DNA of 64,000 bases, from the NCBI GenBank assembly GCA_030537635.1, contig JAUNVM010000001.1, forward strand, positions 42,099 through 106,098. Reading direction: 5' to 3'. The position numbers and the translations under genes were made by a program. The stretch's first letter is position 1, and each line of letters begins with the position of its first letter. The DNA comes from Flaviflexus sp. GTDB taxonomy: Bacteria > Actinomycetota > Actinomycetes > Actinomycetales > Actinomycetaceae. Below, one piece after another: positions 8,436-18,070 of this stretch. A model generated the notes under the pieces. That model saw only the letters and a list, made by a program, of their open reading frames with translations, searched no databases and was not told the DNA's origin.

Positions 8436-9229
8436 TTCGGTGACCCCGCCGGCCCCGACGTGAGCTCATCCTCGCGGCGGGGCAGCGGGGCGAGGGGTGC
8501 GCGGTGAGTATCTCGCCGGGCGCGGAGGAAGCCGGCGGCTGCCGCCAGCACCGGCAGGGTGAGGCTTATCCCGAGCATGGGAGCGACAAGGATGACCCCG
8601 AACAGGGGCACGCCGGCGACGATGAGGATGCCGATCGTGGTGGTGACGATGTTGTGCCAGCGCCGCGAATCCTCCCAGGCTTCCCGGCGGCACCGGTGCT
8701 CGCAGGCAATCGAGGGGATACGCCCGTCAAGGGACTGGGAGTGGCGTGCCAGGCGCCCGGCGCGGCGCCGCAGCAGGAAGAAGGCTGCGGCAATGGCGAG
8801 AGCGGACAGGAGCGCGCCGAAGAAGGCGGACTGACCGGACGACACCCCCGGGACGGGACGGCTGGAAAAGCCGAGCCACAGGAGCGGCAGCGGGCTGAGA
8901 AAAAACAGCGCAACCGCTGCGCCCGCCAACGTGCGCGTGGCAATGACTTCGCGGATGAGGGGAGCGGCTTCGGTGTAGTCAAAGGTGGGCAGATCCGGTC
9001 GAGCATCCGCCAGATCCTGCTCGATGTCGAGCTCTCGAGCCACCCGCTCTAAGTCACCAAATTGCTCGATGACGATTTCGGTGGCCTCCTCCTCGGACTT
9101 ACCCGCCTCCCTCAGCTCCGCCATCTTCCCCTTCATCTGCTCGCGCAGCCGATTGCGGGCACGGGTGATGGCGGGGGTGAGGGCGAAGGGCGCGAACATG
9201 TTGTCGAGCCAATCCTCAAAAGTGTCCAT
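8432..9229 (-). CDS. HAAS-domain (permease prefix type) membrane protein
   Basis: A 265-residue protein. The first 70 residues form the amphipathic helical HAAS / permease-prefix pattern (ARNRLREQMKGKMAELREAG, then SEEEATEIVIEQFGD), followed by about four membrane helices (near 105-125, 138-160, 195-225) and a basic tail. Such genes usually sit next to a PadR-type regulator; none is adjacent here. The ATG at 9229 has a clear GGAGGAAAG ribosome-binding site. It is convergent with the protease gene and overlaps its stop. The function is unknown; a signalling or anti-sigma-like role has been suggested for relatives. Confidence 0.75.
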   Translation of the reverse strand: MDTFEDWLDNMFAPFALTPAITRARNRLREQMKGKMAELREAGKSEEEATEIVIEQFGDLERVARELDIEQDLADARPDLPTFDYTEAAPLIREVIATRTLAGAAVALFFLSPLPLLWLGFSSRPVPGVSSGQSAFFGALLSALAIAAAFFLLRRRAGRLARHSQSLDGRIPSIACEHRCRREAWEDSRRWHNIVTTTIGILIVAGVPLFGVILVAPMLGISLTLPVLAAAAGFLRARRDTHRAPLAPLPRREDELTSGPAGSPN

Positions 9230-9341
9230 CTTTCCTCCTCCGCCACCAAACTACGCGCAGAATCTCCTCCTCACAAGGATGGGAGGAGCGGATGAGCCAG
9301 CGCCATCGCCGAGAAATCTGCCGGACCGGGAGAGCCGGAGG

Positions 9342-10613
9342 CTAGGACAGGGCGTCGCGGATCGCGGAGAACTTCGCCTCGGTCTCATTCAGCTCGCGCA
9401 CCGGATCAGAGTCGGACATGATTCCGCCCCCAGCAAAGGCCCGCGCGGTGGTGCCGTCCACCTCGGCGCAGCGCAGGGCGAGCGCCCAGTCGGCGTTGCC
9501 CGCCCCATCCATCCACCCCACCGGGGCGGCGTAGCGGCCCCGATCGGCCTCCTCGATGTCGCGGATGATGCCGAGGGCGGCCTGCGTGGGGGAGCCACCC
9601 ACGGCGGCCGTCGGATGCATGGCGCCGCAGCAGGTGAGCCCCGTATGCGGCTCGGCCAGCTCGGCCGTCATGTCCGTGGCCAGGTGAATGACGTGGGGCA
9701 ATTGCAGGGCGAAGCGCTCGCTGACCCACAGCTTCCGGGTGCGCGGCGCAATCGCATCGTGCACCGAGGCGAGCGCGTAGTCATGTTCGTGGCGATCCTT
9801 GACCGAGGACAGCAGGGCCCGGGTCGCACCCTGACGGTCGCCGGAGACCGGCCATGATCCGGCTAGCACCCGAGACGACAAGGTGCCCCCGCGCACCGAG
9901 GCCAGCATCTCCGGTGTCGAGCCCACCAGGCCGTCCACCGCGAAGGTCCAACAGTCGGGGAATGCCGTGGCAAGCTTACGGGCCAGCAGCCGCTGGTCGA
10001 TGGGCCGCTCGGTGACGAAGGCGAGTTCGCGCGCGAGCACGGCCTTGTGCGCGTCGCCCGCCCGCAAACGCCCCCGCATCCGCTCCACCGCGGCCAAATA
10101 GTCCCGTCCGGCCAGCCCCGGAACCTCCGTCACCGGGCCGAAGGAGTCTGGCAGCGCCATCTGCTCATCTCCGGCATGACGGGCATGGGCGCGGTCATTG
10201 CCCGCGAGCTCGGTGGCTGAGGCCGGATCTGCCGGATCTGCGCCCGGATCAACAAGCCGAATGTCGGTGCGCCAATAACCCTCGTTATCGCGCCCCCAAA
10301 TGGTGCGCGGAATGACTAGACGCGAGCCGGAGGGGGAATCGACAAAAAAGGAGAAGGAGCCAAAAGCAACCGGGCCCGAGCCGGGCCGGCCCACCTCGTC
10401 GCTGATTCGCGCCCGATCCACCACCGCATCAAACCAGGCCTGCGCCTCATCGAAGCGGTCCTCACCGAGCTCAATGCTGGCCGCCACCCCGGCCCCGAGC
10501 AGCGTCCGCTCGGCACAATGCCAGATCAGCGGGTCGGCCGGATCGAGGGCCGACAGGGCCGGCTCGTCGCGGCTCGGCACGCTGACGCAATGGAGGAAGG
10601 GAATAGCGGACAC
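9342..10613 (-). CDS. menF: Isochorismate synthase
   Basis: A 423-residue chorismate-binding enzyme that makes isochorismate, the first committed step of menaquinone synthesis. Family segments in order: [55 protein letters not shown], and a C-terminal [20 protein letters not shown] followed by [19 protein letters not shown] and [13 protein letters not shown], which carry the Mg- and substrate-binding Glu/Gly residues. The gene context with menB-G supports MenF rather than salicylate synthase or TrpE. The GTG start has no ribosome-binding site; TATAGT lies 8 nt upstream. It is divergent from menG. Confidence 0.92.
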   Translation of the reverse strand: MSAIPFLHCVSVPSRDEPALSALDPADPLIWHCAERTLLGAGVAASIELGEDRFDEAQAWFDAVVDRARISDEVGRPGSGPVAFGSFSFFVDSPSGSRLVIPRTIWGRDNEGYWRTDIRLVDPGADPADPASATELAGNDRAHARHAGDEQMALPDSFGPVTEVPGLAGRDYLAAVERMRGRLRAGDAHKAVLARELAFVTERPIDQRLLARKLATAFPDCWTFAVDGLVGSTPEMLASVRGGTLSSRVLAGSWPVSGDRQGATRALLSSVKDRHEHDYALASVHDAIAPRTRKLWVSERFALQLPHVIHLATDMTAELAEPHTGLTCCGAMHPTAAVGGSPTQAALGIIRDIEEADRGRYAAPVGWMDGAGNADWALALRCAEVDGTTARAFAGGGIMSDSDPVRELNETEAKFSAIRDALS

Positions 10614-10662
10614 GTTGGGAGACTATACCCCGCTTTCGCGTCTCGGTCATACTATGGGGGTC
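10614..10662. promoter_or_regulatory. Divergent menF / menG promoter
   Basis: This 49-bp spacer contains TATAGT on the minus strand (complement of 10622-10627), 8 nt before the menF GTG, and TACTAT on the plus strand (10650-10655), 7 nt before the menG ATG at 10663. Neither gene has a Shine-Dalgarno, so both mRNAs are probably leaderless or carry only 1-2 untranslated bases. Confidence 0.55.
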
Positions 10663-11352
10663 ATGAGGGCAACCCTGAAGAAAGATCCAAGCCGCGTAGC
10701 CGGCATGTTCGACGACGTGGCCGAGCGCTACGACATCACCAATACCGTGCTCACCATGGGCCAGGTGTACGTGTGGCGGGCCGCCGTCAAGGCCGCGCTT
10801 GAGCCGAAGCCGGGAATGAAGATTCTCGATATTGCTGCGGGAACCGGCAGCTCCTCGGCCTTTTATGCGCAAGCCGGGGCGGAGGTGGTGGCCCTCGACT
10901 TCTCCATCGGCATGGTTGAGGTGGGGCAGCGCCGTCAACCGCAACTCGACTTCATCGCCGGGGATGCTCAGGCGCTACCGTTCGCCGACGAGAGCTTCGA
11001 CGCCGTCACCATCTCCTACGGTCTGCGCAACGTCCAGGACCCCGATCTGGCCCTGCGCGAGATGCTTCGGGTCACCAAGCCGGGCGGCCGCCTCGTCCTC
11101 TGCGAATTTTCCACCCCCACCTATCCGCCCTTCAACGCCCTCTACCGGGCCTACCTCGGTAAGGCGCTACCGGCGCTCGCGAGCGTCGTCTCCTCCGATC
11201 CGGAGGCCTACGACTACCTCGTCGAATCCATCCTCGACTGGCCCGATCAGCGCGCCATCGCCACCCGCCTGCAGGACGCCGGCTGGCGCAAGGTCGCCTA
11301 CCGCAACCTCGGCGGCGGCATTGTCGCCCTTCACCGCGGCACCAAGCCCTAA
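10663..11352 (+). CDS. menG: Demethylmenaquinone methyltransferase
   Basis: A 229-residue SAM-dependent methyltransferase of the UbiE/MenG family that converts demethylmenaquinone to menaquinone. The N-terminal signature is [16 protein letters not shown]; the SAM-binding motif is [12 protein letters not shown] (about 54-65); [15 protein letters not shown] is the conserved UbiE segment. I chose the ATG at 10663 because [13 protein letters not shown] matches the usual family start and a -10 element (TACTAT) ends 7 nt upstream; an in-frame ATG at 10654 overlaps that hexamer. Menaquinone genes surround it. Confidence 0.93.
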   Translation: MRATLKKDPSRVAGMFDDVAERYDITNTVLTMGQVYVWRAAVKAALEPKPGMKILDIAAGTGSSSAFYAQAGAEVVALDFSIGMVEVGQRRQPQLDFIAGDAQALPFADESFDAVTISYGLRNVQDPDLALREMLRVTKPGGRLVLCEFSTPTYPPFNALYRAYLGKALPALASVVSSDPEAYDYLVESILDWPDQRAIATRLQDAGWRKVAYRNLGGGIVALHRGTKP

Positions 11353-11709
11353 CCGCCTTTCCTCCGCCCACTGCCTCGGCTCGCCGGGCGGAGGCCTGAT
11401 CTGCCACACTTCCGGGGCATTCCCGGTTCGCCGCCACCGGCCCACCGGCACCCCCGGTGGGCGCGGGAAGAGGCCGCGCGATGGGCTGCGGTCCGATGTG
11501 ACAAGTTACCGGCGGGCAACGGTGAGCGATGCCCTCGCATGGCGGGGCGGTTGAGGTTACGCCGGAGAAAGATTTTTGGTGACTCGGACCACCAAAAACA
11601 ATTTAGTAAGTAGGCCATGGGCTAATTCGCGGGGACTGTGATTGGCAGATCGGGCACGCTTGCCTGATACGATGACGCCGGTACTGGGAAGCGGAATTTC
11701 GGGGGGAAA
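11353..11709. other. Intergenic region upstream of the MenJ-like gene
   Basis: This 357-bp stretch has no convincing open frame. The second half drops in G+C (around 11565-11640, including AAAAACAATTTAGTAAGTAG). A candidate promoter is TTGGCA (11642-11647), 17 bp, TGATAC (11665-11670), which would give an mRNA leader of about 33 nt ending in a G-rich GGGGGGAAA just before the ATG at 11710. No terminator hairpin for menG is obvious. Confidence 0.4.
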
Positions 11710-12984
11710 ATGTCGTTTGATGACGAAGCAGACGTCATCGTCGTCGGCGCTGGACCGGGCGGATCTGCCACGGCGCACTACCTCGCTCAGCAGGGACACA
11801 AGGTCATCGTGCTGGAGAAGTCAGCGTTCCCGAGAGACAAGATTTGCGGCGACGGACTGACTCCTCGCTCGGTTGCCGAGGTCATCCGCATGGGCGTGGA
11901 CACGACCGGTTGGATCCGAAATTACGGCCTGCGCGCCATCGGCGGCGGCCACACAATCGAGGTTCCCTGGCCCGAACTCAACTCCATGCCCTCCTACGGA
12001 ATGGCGCGAGCTCGCGGAAAATTCGATGAGGACCTGGCCCGTCACGCCGAGCGAAGCGGTGCGGAGCTGCGCGAGAACATGACCGTGGTGGGTCCGATCA
12101 TCCACGAGCGGTCCGGCCGGGTGATCGGCGTGGAGGCGCGCCCAAAGGGGGCCGACCGCGCGGCGCCCCCGCTGCGGTTTGCCGGCCGCTTCGTCGTGGA
12201 CGCCGGGGGAGTCTCGGCCCGCCTGGCCACCGCTGTCGGCCGAGAAAAGGCGATGAATAGGCCGATGGGTGTCGCGGTGCGCACATATTTCAAGAGCCCG
12301 CGCCACAATGAGCCCGTCATGGAGTCCCATCTGGAGCTGTGGGACGGAAAACCCGGTGCATCGAACCTCATGCCGGGGTATGGGTGGGTGTTCCCGCTCG
12401 GCGATGGCACCTGCAATGTTGGCCTCGGCTCGCTGTCGTCGACCGCCAAGCCCACCGGGATTGACTACCGGGAGCTGTTTGCGACGTGGATGCGCAATGC
12501 GCCGGCCGAATGGGAGTTCACCGAAGAGAATCAGGTGGGGCCCGTCCGGGGTGCCGCCCTGCCCATGGCATTTAACCGCAAACCGCACTATGACGCGGGT
12601 TTGCTCCTCGTTGGCGATTCCGGCGGCATGGTGTCTCCATTCAACGGCGAGGGCATCGCCTACGCGATGGCCTCGGGGCGGATGGCGGCGGACTTTATCG
12701 GTCAGGCGCTCGCTCGTCGCACCCTCGGCGCCCAGGACCGCGTCATGTCGCAGTATTCGGCCGAATTGTCATCCCAGCTCGGCGGGTATTACACGCTGGG
12801 CAGGGTCTTTGCCGCCCTCATTGAGCGGCCCGAGATCATGCATTTGTGCGTCCATCACGGACTGCCCAGACCAACTCTCATGCGTTTCGTCATGAAGTTG
12901 TTGTCTGATTGCTACGATCACCGAGATGGCGACTGGATGGACCGGATTATCGCCGCTTTAACTAAGGTGGTGCCCTCGGCATAA
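11710..12984 (+). CDS. menJ: FAD-dependent geranylgeranyl reductase family; probable menaquinone reductase (MenJ-like)
   Basis: A 424-residue flavoprotein. The Rossmann FAD motif is DVIVVGAGPGGSATAHYLA (about 8-26) with Glu37 (VIVLEK) for ribose binding; DKICGDGLTPRSV is the conserved geranylgeranyl-reductase motif; GDSGGMVSPFNGEGIAYAM near 300 closes the FAD site. Relatives hydrogenate isoprenoid chains; in mycobacteria MenJ saturates the beta-isoprene unit of menaquinone and is encoded near menG and a polyprenyl synthase. The same neighbourhood here supports that role, although archaeal-lipid or chlorophyll-type reductases share the fold. Confidence 0.8.
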   Translation: MSFDDEADVIVVGAGPGGSATAHYLAQQGHKVIVLEKSAFPRDKICGDGLTPRSVAEVIRMGVDTTGWIRNYGLRAIGGGHTIEVPWPELNSMPSYGMARARGKFDEDLARHAERSGAELRENMTVVGPIIHERSGRVIGVEARPKGADRAAPPLRFAGRFVVDAGGVSARLATAVGREKAMNRPMGVAVRTYFKSPRHNEPVMESHLELWDGKPGASNLMPGYGWVFPLGDGTCNVGLGSLSSTAKPTGIDYRELFATWMRNAPAEWEFTEENQVGPVRGAALPMAFNRKPHYDAGLLLVGDSGGMVSPFNGEGIAYAMASGRMAADFIGQALARRTLGAQDRVMSQYSAELSSQLGGYYTLGRVFAALIERPEIMHLCVHHGLPRPTLMRFVMKLLSDCYDHRDGDWMDRIIAALTKVVPSA

Positions 12985-13016
12985 CCCCCTGGGGAGGGGG
13001 TTGGTGAAAACCCCCT
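12983..13016 (+). promoter_or_regulatory. Terminator/attenuator-like triple repeat before nuoA
   Basis: AACCCCCT (12983-12990), AGGGGGTT (12995-13002) and a second AACCCCCT (13009-13016) lie in a row. The central element can pair perfectly with either flank: 8 bp with a GGGG loop, or 8 bp with a GGTGAA loop. The first hairpin starts at the stop codon of the MenJ-like gene and lacks a U-tract. It may be a weak terminator or an attenuator that sets read-through into the nuo operon. Confidence 0.5.
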
Positions 13017-13092
13017 CGCGATCAGGGCTAATCTTGAGACAGAACCTTTGACGCCCCGGCGAGACGCCGGCGTGTAATGCGATGGAGGATAC

Positions 13093-13452
13093 ATGAACCC
13101 CTATACCCCGCTGCTCATGATGATCGGCGTGGCCCTGCTGGTCGCCTTCGGCGGCCTCATCGCTTCCGGCGTTCTCGGACCCAAGCGCTACAACCGCGTC
13201 AAGGTGGAGAACTACGAATGCGGAATTGAGCCGACCCCGGGTGCGGGCAGCGCCGGCCGATTCCCGATCAAGTACTACCTGACCGCGATGACCTTCATCA
13301 TCTTCGATATCGAGGTCGTCTTCCTCTACCCGTGGGCGGTCTCGTTCGAGCGACTCGGAGCCTTCGGCCTAGTCGCAATTCTCACGTTCATTTTCCTGAT
13401 CACGGTGCCCTTCGTCTACGAGTGGCGCCGCGGCGGACTGGAATGGGATTGA
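13093..13452 (+). CDS. nuoA: NADH-quinone oxidoreductase subunit A
   Basis: A 119-residue membrane subunit of complex I with three helices (about 8-30, 64-86, 92-112). The conserved acidic loop KVENYECGIEPTPGAG and the motif FIIFDIEVVFLYPWAV identify it. It begins the 14-gene nuo operon, with the GGAGG ribosome-binding site 6 nt before the ATG. A small CCGGCG/CGCCGG hairpin (13056-13070) lies in the leader just upstream. Confidence 0.96.
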   Translation: MNPYTPLLMMIGVALLVAFGGLIASGVLGPKRYNRVKVENYECGIEPTPGAGSAGRFPIKYYLTAMTFIIFDIEVVFLYPWAVSFERLGAFGLVAILTFIFLITVPFVYEWRRGGLEWD

Positions 13453-13463
13453 GGAGTTAACAC

Positions 13464-14018
13464 ATGGCACATGATGATGACGCTTCCCCGGGCATCATGC
13501 TCTCCACGGTGGAGAACCTGGCCGCGTGGGGCCGAGCCAATTCGCAGTGGCCGGTCACGATGGGGCTGGCCTGTTGCGCGATTGAAATGATGGCGGCGGG
13601 TACTCCCCGCTTCGACATGGCCCGCTTCGGCCTCGAGGTGTTCCGCGCCTCGCCCCGGCACGCCGACCTCATGATCGTCTCCGGTCGACTGTCGCACAAG
13701 ATGGCCCCGGTGGTGCGCAATATCTACGATGAGATGGCGGACCCGAAGTGGGTTATTGCCATGGGCGTATGCGCCTCCTCGGGCGGCATGTTTAACAACT
13801 ATGCGATCGTCCAGGGCTGCGATCACGTCGTCCCGGTCGACATCTACCTGCCGGGCTGCCCACCGCGCCCTGAGATGCTCATCAACTCGATTCTCGAGCT
13901 GCGCAAGCTCATTCGGGACGAGAAGCTGTTCGGGCATCGCAAGGAGATTGCCCGTCGCGCCGAGGCTGCCGCCCTCGCCGCCACGCCCACCCACGAGATG
14001 AAGGGGCTGCTCGCGTGA
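13464..14018 (+). CDS. nuoB: NADH-quinone oxidoreductase subunit B
   Basis: A 184-residue peripheral-arm subunit that holds the terminal 4Fe-4S cluster N2, which reduces quinone. Cluster ligands are visible in [11 protein letters not shown] (adjacent cysteines), [11 protein letters not shown] and [13 protein letters not shown]. It begins 11 bp after nuoA and overlaps nuoC by 4 bp. Its length is normal for the family. Confidence 0.96.
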   Translation: MAHDDDASPGIMLSTVENLAAWGRANSQWPVTMGLACCAIEMMAAGTPRFDMARFGLEVFRASPRHADLMIVSGRLSHKMAPVVRNIYDEMADPKWVIAMGVCASSGGMFNNYAIVQGCDHVVPVDIYLPGCPPRPEMLINSILELRKLIRDEKLFGHRKEIARRAEAAALAATPTHEMKGLLA

Positions 14019-14716
14019 CTGATAAGGATCTGCTCCGCGCCTCGGGCGTTCCCGAGGCCGAAACCATTCGCACCACCCACGGCATGTGGGGGGTCAAGGG
14101 CTCGGGAGACACCTCCGGATTCTCTGATCTCGTTCAGACCCACGCCATTGGTCGCGCTGCTTCGCGCCCCTTCGGCTCCTGGTACGACGAGGTTGTCGAC
14201 ATCCTCATTGAGCTCATCAAGACCGAGGGAATGGATCCCGCCAAGGTCATCGAAAAGGTCGCTATTGACGCCGGGCAGCTGACCCTGTTTATTGCCAGGG
14301 AGCATTCGCCGATGGTGGCGAAGATGCTCCGTGATGATCAGGATCTCCGCTTCGAACTGTGCTTGGGCACCTCTGCCGTGCATTACCCGGGTGATGAGGG
14401 CCGCGAGCTGCATGCTTACACCGCCCTCTTCTCCATCACCCACGACCGCCTGCTCGGCATGGAGGTGGTGGCCCCGGATGATGATCCGCACATGCCAACC
14501 CTGACGAAGGTGTATCCGGGCAATGACTGGCACGAGCGGGAGGCCTGGGACCTCATGGGCATCATCTTTGATGATCACCCGGGGCTCACCCGCACCGCCA
14601 TGCCCGATGACTGGGTGGGTCACCCCCAGCGGAAGGACTACCCGCTCGGTGGTATTCCCGTCGAATACAAGGGAGCCGTCGTGCCCCCGCCGGACACTCG
14701 GAGGAGCTACAGCTGA
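14015..14716 (+). CDS. nuoC: NADH-quinone oxidoreductase subunit C
   Basis: A 233-residue, 30-kDa-type subunit of the peripheral arm, which helps form the quinone site with NuoB and NuoD. The family motif is [20 protein letters not shown] followed by [13 protein letters not shown]. The GTG start overlaps the nuoB stop and the end overlaps the nuoD ATG by one base. The first 60 residues are a variable extension, as in other actinobacteria. NuoC and NuoD are separate here, not fused as in E. coli. Confidence 0.95.
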   Translation: MTDKDLLRASGVPEAETIRTTHGMWGVKGSGDTSGFSDLVQTHAIGRAASRPFGSWYDEVVDILIELIKTEGMDPAKVIEKVAIDAGQLTLFIAREHSPMVAKMLRDDQDLRFELCLGTSAVHYPGDEGRELHAYTALFSITHDRLLGMEVVAPDDDPHMPTLTKVYPGNDWHEREAWDLMGIIFDDHPGLTRTAMPDDWVGHPQRKDYPLGGIPVEYKGAVVPPPDTRRSYS

Positions 14717-16068
14717 TGACTGCGACAGATTCGTTCCACGCGACCTCGGGCGCGACGGAAGAGGAGATGAGCGCGGCCCCGCAGTACCACGCCGCCGGCG
14801 GCGACTGGTCGGAGCTGAGCGCCGAGGCCGAGCGCCTGGGAGAAGAGCGCATCGTGCTCAACCTTGGCCCGGTTCATCCCTCCACCCACGGCGTGTTCCG
14901 TCTCCTCGTCGAGCTTGATGGCGAGTACATTCGCGAGCTGCGATCCTCAACCGGCTTCCTGCACACCGGTATCGAAAAGAACATGGAGTTCCGCACCTGG
15001 GTCCAGGGCGTGGCATTTTGCACCCGCATGGACTACGTCGGCCCCTTCTTCCAGGAGGTCGGCTACTGCATGGCCATCGAGCGCCTCCTCGGAATTACCG
15101 ATCAGGTGCCCCGCCGGGCGCAGATGATCCGCGTGCTCCTCATGGAGCTCAACCGCATTTCCTCCCACCTCGTGGCCATTGGCTCCGGCGGTAACGAGCT
15201 GGGTGCGACCACGATGATGACGCTCGGCTTCCGCGGCCGCGAGGACATCCTGCGGATCTTCGAGCGCATCACCGGTCTGCGCATGAACCACTCCTACATC
15301 CGCCCCGGCGGCACCCCGGACGACCTGCCCGAGGGAACCACCGACTGGATTCGCGAGCTGCTGCCGAACGTGCGCGCCACGATCTCGGAGATGCAGGACC
15401 TGGTCATGGAGAACCCGATTTTCAAGGCCCGTCACTGCGACGTCGCCGTCATGCCGCTCGCCGGCATGCTCGCCCTGGGTATGACCGGGCCGTCCCTGCG
15501 GGCCGCCGGCCTGCCCTGGGACCTGCGCAAGTCCAATCCGTACTGTGGGTACGAGAACTACGAATTCGATGTGCCGATCGCGGACAAGTCCGATGCCTAC
15601 AATCGCGTCAAGGTGCGCTTCGAGGAGTGCTACCAGTCGCTGCGCATCGTCTACCAGGTCCTCGAGGCCCTGGACGAGTGCGAGGGCGAGCCGGTCATGG
15701 TGGCCGATCCGAAGATCGCCTGGCCCGCCAAGCTCGCCATCGGCACCGACGGTCAGGGCACCTCGCTTGAGCACATCAAGGAGATCATGAACGACTCGAT
15801 GGAGTCGCTCATTCACCACTTCAAGCTCGTCACCGAGGGCTTCCGCGTCCCGGCCGGGCAGGTCTACCAGCTCATCGAGCACGCCAAGGGCACGCTCGGC
15901 ATCCACCTCGTGTCCGAGGGCGGAACCCGGCCCTACCGGGCGCACTTCCGCGATCCCGGCTTTTCCAATCTGCAATCGCTGGCCATGATGTGCGAGGGCG
16001 GCATGCTTGCCGACACCATCATCGCGCTGGCCTCAATCGACCCTGTCATGGGAGGGGTGGATCGCTGA
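14716..16068 (+). CDS. nuoD: NADH-quinone oxidoreductase subunit D
   Basis: A 450-residue, 49-kDa-type subunit lining the quinone-binding site. Conserved segments are [39 protein letters not shown]-like [15 protein letters not shown], and the C-terminal [18 protein letters not shown] with DPVMGGVDR at the very end. It has a charged N-terminal extension of about 40 residues before the homologous core. It overlaps both neighbours by one base (stop TGA shares A with ATG). Confidence 0.96.
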   Translation: MTATDSFHATSGATEEEMSAAPQYHAAGGDWSELSAEAERLGEERIVLNLGPVHPSTHGVFRLLVELDGEYIRELRSSTGFLHTGIEKNMEFRTWVQGVAFCTRMDYVGPFFQEVGYCMAIERLLGITDQVPRRAQMIRVLLMELNRISSHLVAIGSGGNELGATTMMTLGFRGREDILRIFERITGLRMNHSYIRPGGTPDDLPEGTTDWIRELLPNVRATISEMQDLVMENPIFKARHCDVAVMPLAGMLALGMTGPSLRAAGLPWDLRKSNPYCGYENYEFDVPIADKSDAYNRVKVRFEECYQSLRIVYQVLEALDECEGEPVMVADPKIAWPAKLAIGTDGQGTSLEHIKEIMNDSMESLIHHFKLVTEGFRVPAGQVYQLIEHAKGTLGIHLVSEGGTRPYRAHFRDPGFSNLQSLAMMCEGGMLADTIIALASIDPVMGGVDR

Positions 16069-16745
16069 TGACTAACCGGTACAGCTCCGAGGTCGAGGCC
16101 CGCCTGCGCGAGGATATGGCGGCCATCATGGCCCGTTATCCCGATGATCGCTCGGCGCTTCTTCCGATGCTGCATCTCATCCAGTCCGAAGACGGTTTCG
16201 TCTCCCCGCGCGGCATCACCCTGTGCGCGGATGTTCTCGGCCTCACCCGCGCCGAGGTGTCGGCCGTCGCCACCTTCTACTCCCAGTACCGCCGCCACCC
16301 CAATGGCGAATACAACGTCGGGGTGTGCACCAACGCCCTGTGCGCGGTCATGGGCGGAGACATCATCTGGGAGAAGCTCTCCGAGTATCTCGGCGTTGGC
16401 CATGACCAGACGACGGCGGATGGCAAGATCACGCTCGAGCAGCTCGAATGCAATGCCGGCTGCGATTACGCCCCGGTCATCATGGTCAACTGGGAGTTCT
16501 TCGACAATCAGACGCCGGCGAGCGCAATTGAGCTCGTCGACAAGCTGCGCGCCGGTGAAGACATTCACCCGACCCGCGGGGCCGATAAGGTCCACACCTT
16601 CAAGGAGGTGTCCCGCGTGCTGGCCGGCTTCGAAGACGGCCACGTTGACGAGGGCCCGGGGGCGGGCGAGACCACGCTGCTCGGTCTCAAGATCGCCCGG
16701 GAGCGCGGATGGACGGCGCCGGTACTCGTAGGGGAGGACAAGTGA
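16068..16745 (+). CDS. nuoE: NADH-quinone oxidoreductase subunit E
   Basis: A 225-residue thioredoxin-like 2Fe-2S subunit (cluster N1a) of the NADH-oxidising module. Four cysteine ligands fall in GVCTNALC and LECNAGCDYAPVI. I chose the ATG at 16068 because it overlaps the nuoD stop; the frame is open further upstream inside nuoD. The C-terminal 40 residues are variable. The stop overlaps the nuoF GTG by 4 bp. Confidence 0.94.
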   Translation: MTNRYSSEVEARLREDMAAIMARYPDDRSALLPMLHLIQSEDGFVSPRGITLCADVLGLTRAEVSAVATFYSQYRRHPNGEYNVGVCTNALCAVMGGDIIWEKLSEYLGVGHDQTTADGKITLEQLECNAGCDYAPVIMVNWEFFDNQTPASAIELVDKLRAGEDIHPTRGADKVHTFKEVSRVLAGFEDGHVDEGPGAGETTLLGLKIARERGWTAPVLVGEDK

Positions 16746-18070
16746 GTAAGTTCAGCGAGCCTTCCGTGCTCACCCCCGTCGTTTCGGACATGTTCGATAA
16801 GCCCATGTCCTGGAAGCTGGATACCTATCGGGCCCACGGCGGCTACGAGGGCCTGGCCAAGGCCTGGGGTTATGGCGACGGCGAGATCACGAACATCATC
16901 AAGGAATCCGGGCTGCGCGGACGCGGTGGCGCCGGCTTCCCCACCGGACTCAAGTGGTCCTTCCTGCCCCCGCCGGATGGTGGGCCGCGCTACCTCGTCG
17001 TCAATGCGGACGAGTCCGAGCCGGGCACGTGCAAGGACATTCCGATCATGATGGCCAATCCGCATTCCCTCATTGAGGGCATGGCGATCTGCCTGCTCGC
17101 CATCGGAGGCCACCACGGCTTCATCTACCTGCGCGGCGAGGTCGTGCACGTCTACCGCCGCCTGCTGGCTGCGGTGCGCGAAGCCAAGGAGGCCGGCCTC
17201 ATCGGCAAGGGCCTGGGTCCGAACGGCGACTACGACATTGACATCACCGTGCACGCCGGAGCCGGCGCCTACATCTGCGGCGAGGAAACCGCCCTGCTCG
17301 ACTCGCTTGAGGGTCGGCGCGGCCAGCCTCGCCTCAAGCCGCCGTTCCCGGCCGCCGAGGGCTACCTCGCCCGCCCCACGGTCATCAACAACGTTGAGTC
17401 GATCGCCGCGGTTGGCGGCATCCTGCGCCACGGCGCGGACTGGTACGCCTCGATGGGCACCGAGAAGTCCAAGGGCCACGGCATGTTCTCCATCTCCGGG
17501 CACGTCAACAATCCGGGACAGTTCGAGGCACCCTTCGGCATCACCATGCGCGAGCTCATCGACATGGCCGGGGGCATCAGGAATGGCCACAAGTTGAAGT
17601 TCTGGGCCCCGGGCGGCTCGTCTACCCCGATCTTCACCGAGGCCGAGCTCGATGTTCCGCTCGACTACGAGCAGGTGGCGGCCGCGGGCTCCATGCTCGC
17701 CACCCGCGCCCTCATGGTCTTCGACGAAACCGTCTCGGTCGTTCGGGTCATCCGCTCCTGGACCGACTTCTACCAGCACGAATCGTGCGGCAAGTGCACC
17801 CCGTGCCGCGAGGGCACGTTCTGGATGCGCCAGGTCATGCACCGGCTCGAGGCCGGCAAGGGCCTGCCGAGCGACATCGACATGCTCTATGAGATTGCCG
17901 GCAATATTGCGGGCCGCTCCTTCTGTGCGCTTGGTGATGCTGCGGCCACCCCGATCCGCTCGGGCATCGAACGTTTCCGCGAGGAATTTGAGCAGGGCCT
18001 GCATACTCCCGCCTGGGAGCTATACCCGTACGAGAAATCCGCACTCTTCTCCGAAGTAGGTGTGTCATGA
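16742..18070 (+). CDS. nuoF: NADH-quinone oxidoreductase subunit F (NADH-binding)
   Basis: A 442-residue subunit that binds NADH and FMN and holds cluster N3. Motifs: GLRGRGGAGFPTGLKW (NADH/FMN glycine-rich loop), VVNADESEPGTCKD, GAGAYICGEETALLDSLEG, and the cluster ligands ESCGKCTPCREG with a later Cys in FCALGDAAATPI. The GTG start at 16742 overlaps the nuoE stop as GTGA. The length is typical. Confidence 0.96.
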   Translation: MSKFSEPSVLTPVVSDMFDKPMSWKLDTYRAHGGYEGLAKAWGYGDGEITNIIKESGLRGRGGAGFPTGLKWSFLPPPDGGPRYLVVNADESEPGTCKDIPIMMANPHSLIEGMAICLLAIGGHHGFIYLRGEVVHVYRRLLAAVREAKEAGLIGKGLGPNGDYDIDITVHAGAGAYICGEETALLDSLEGRRGQPRLKPPFPAAEGYLARPTVINNVESIAAVGGILRHGADWYASMGTEKSKGHGMFSISGHVNNPGQFEAPFGITMRELIDMAGGIRNGHKLKFWAPGGSSTPIFTEAELDVPLDYEQVAAAGSMLATRALMVFDETVSVVRVIRSWTDFYQHESCGKCTPCREGTFWMRQVMHRLEAGKGLPSDIDMLYEIAGNIAGRSFCALGDAAATPIRSGIERFREEFEQGLHTPAWELYPYEKSALFSEVGVS

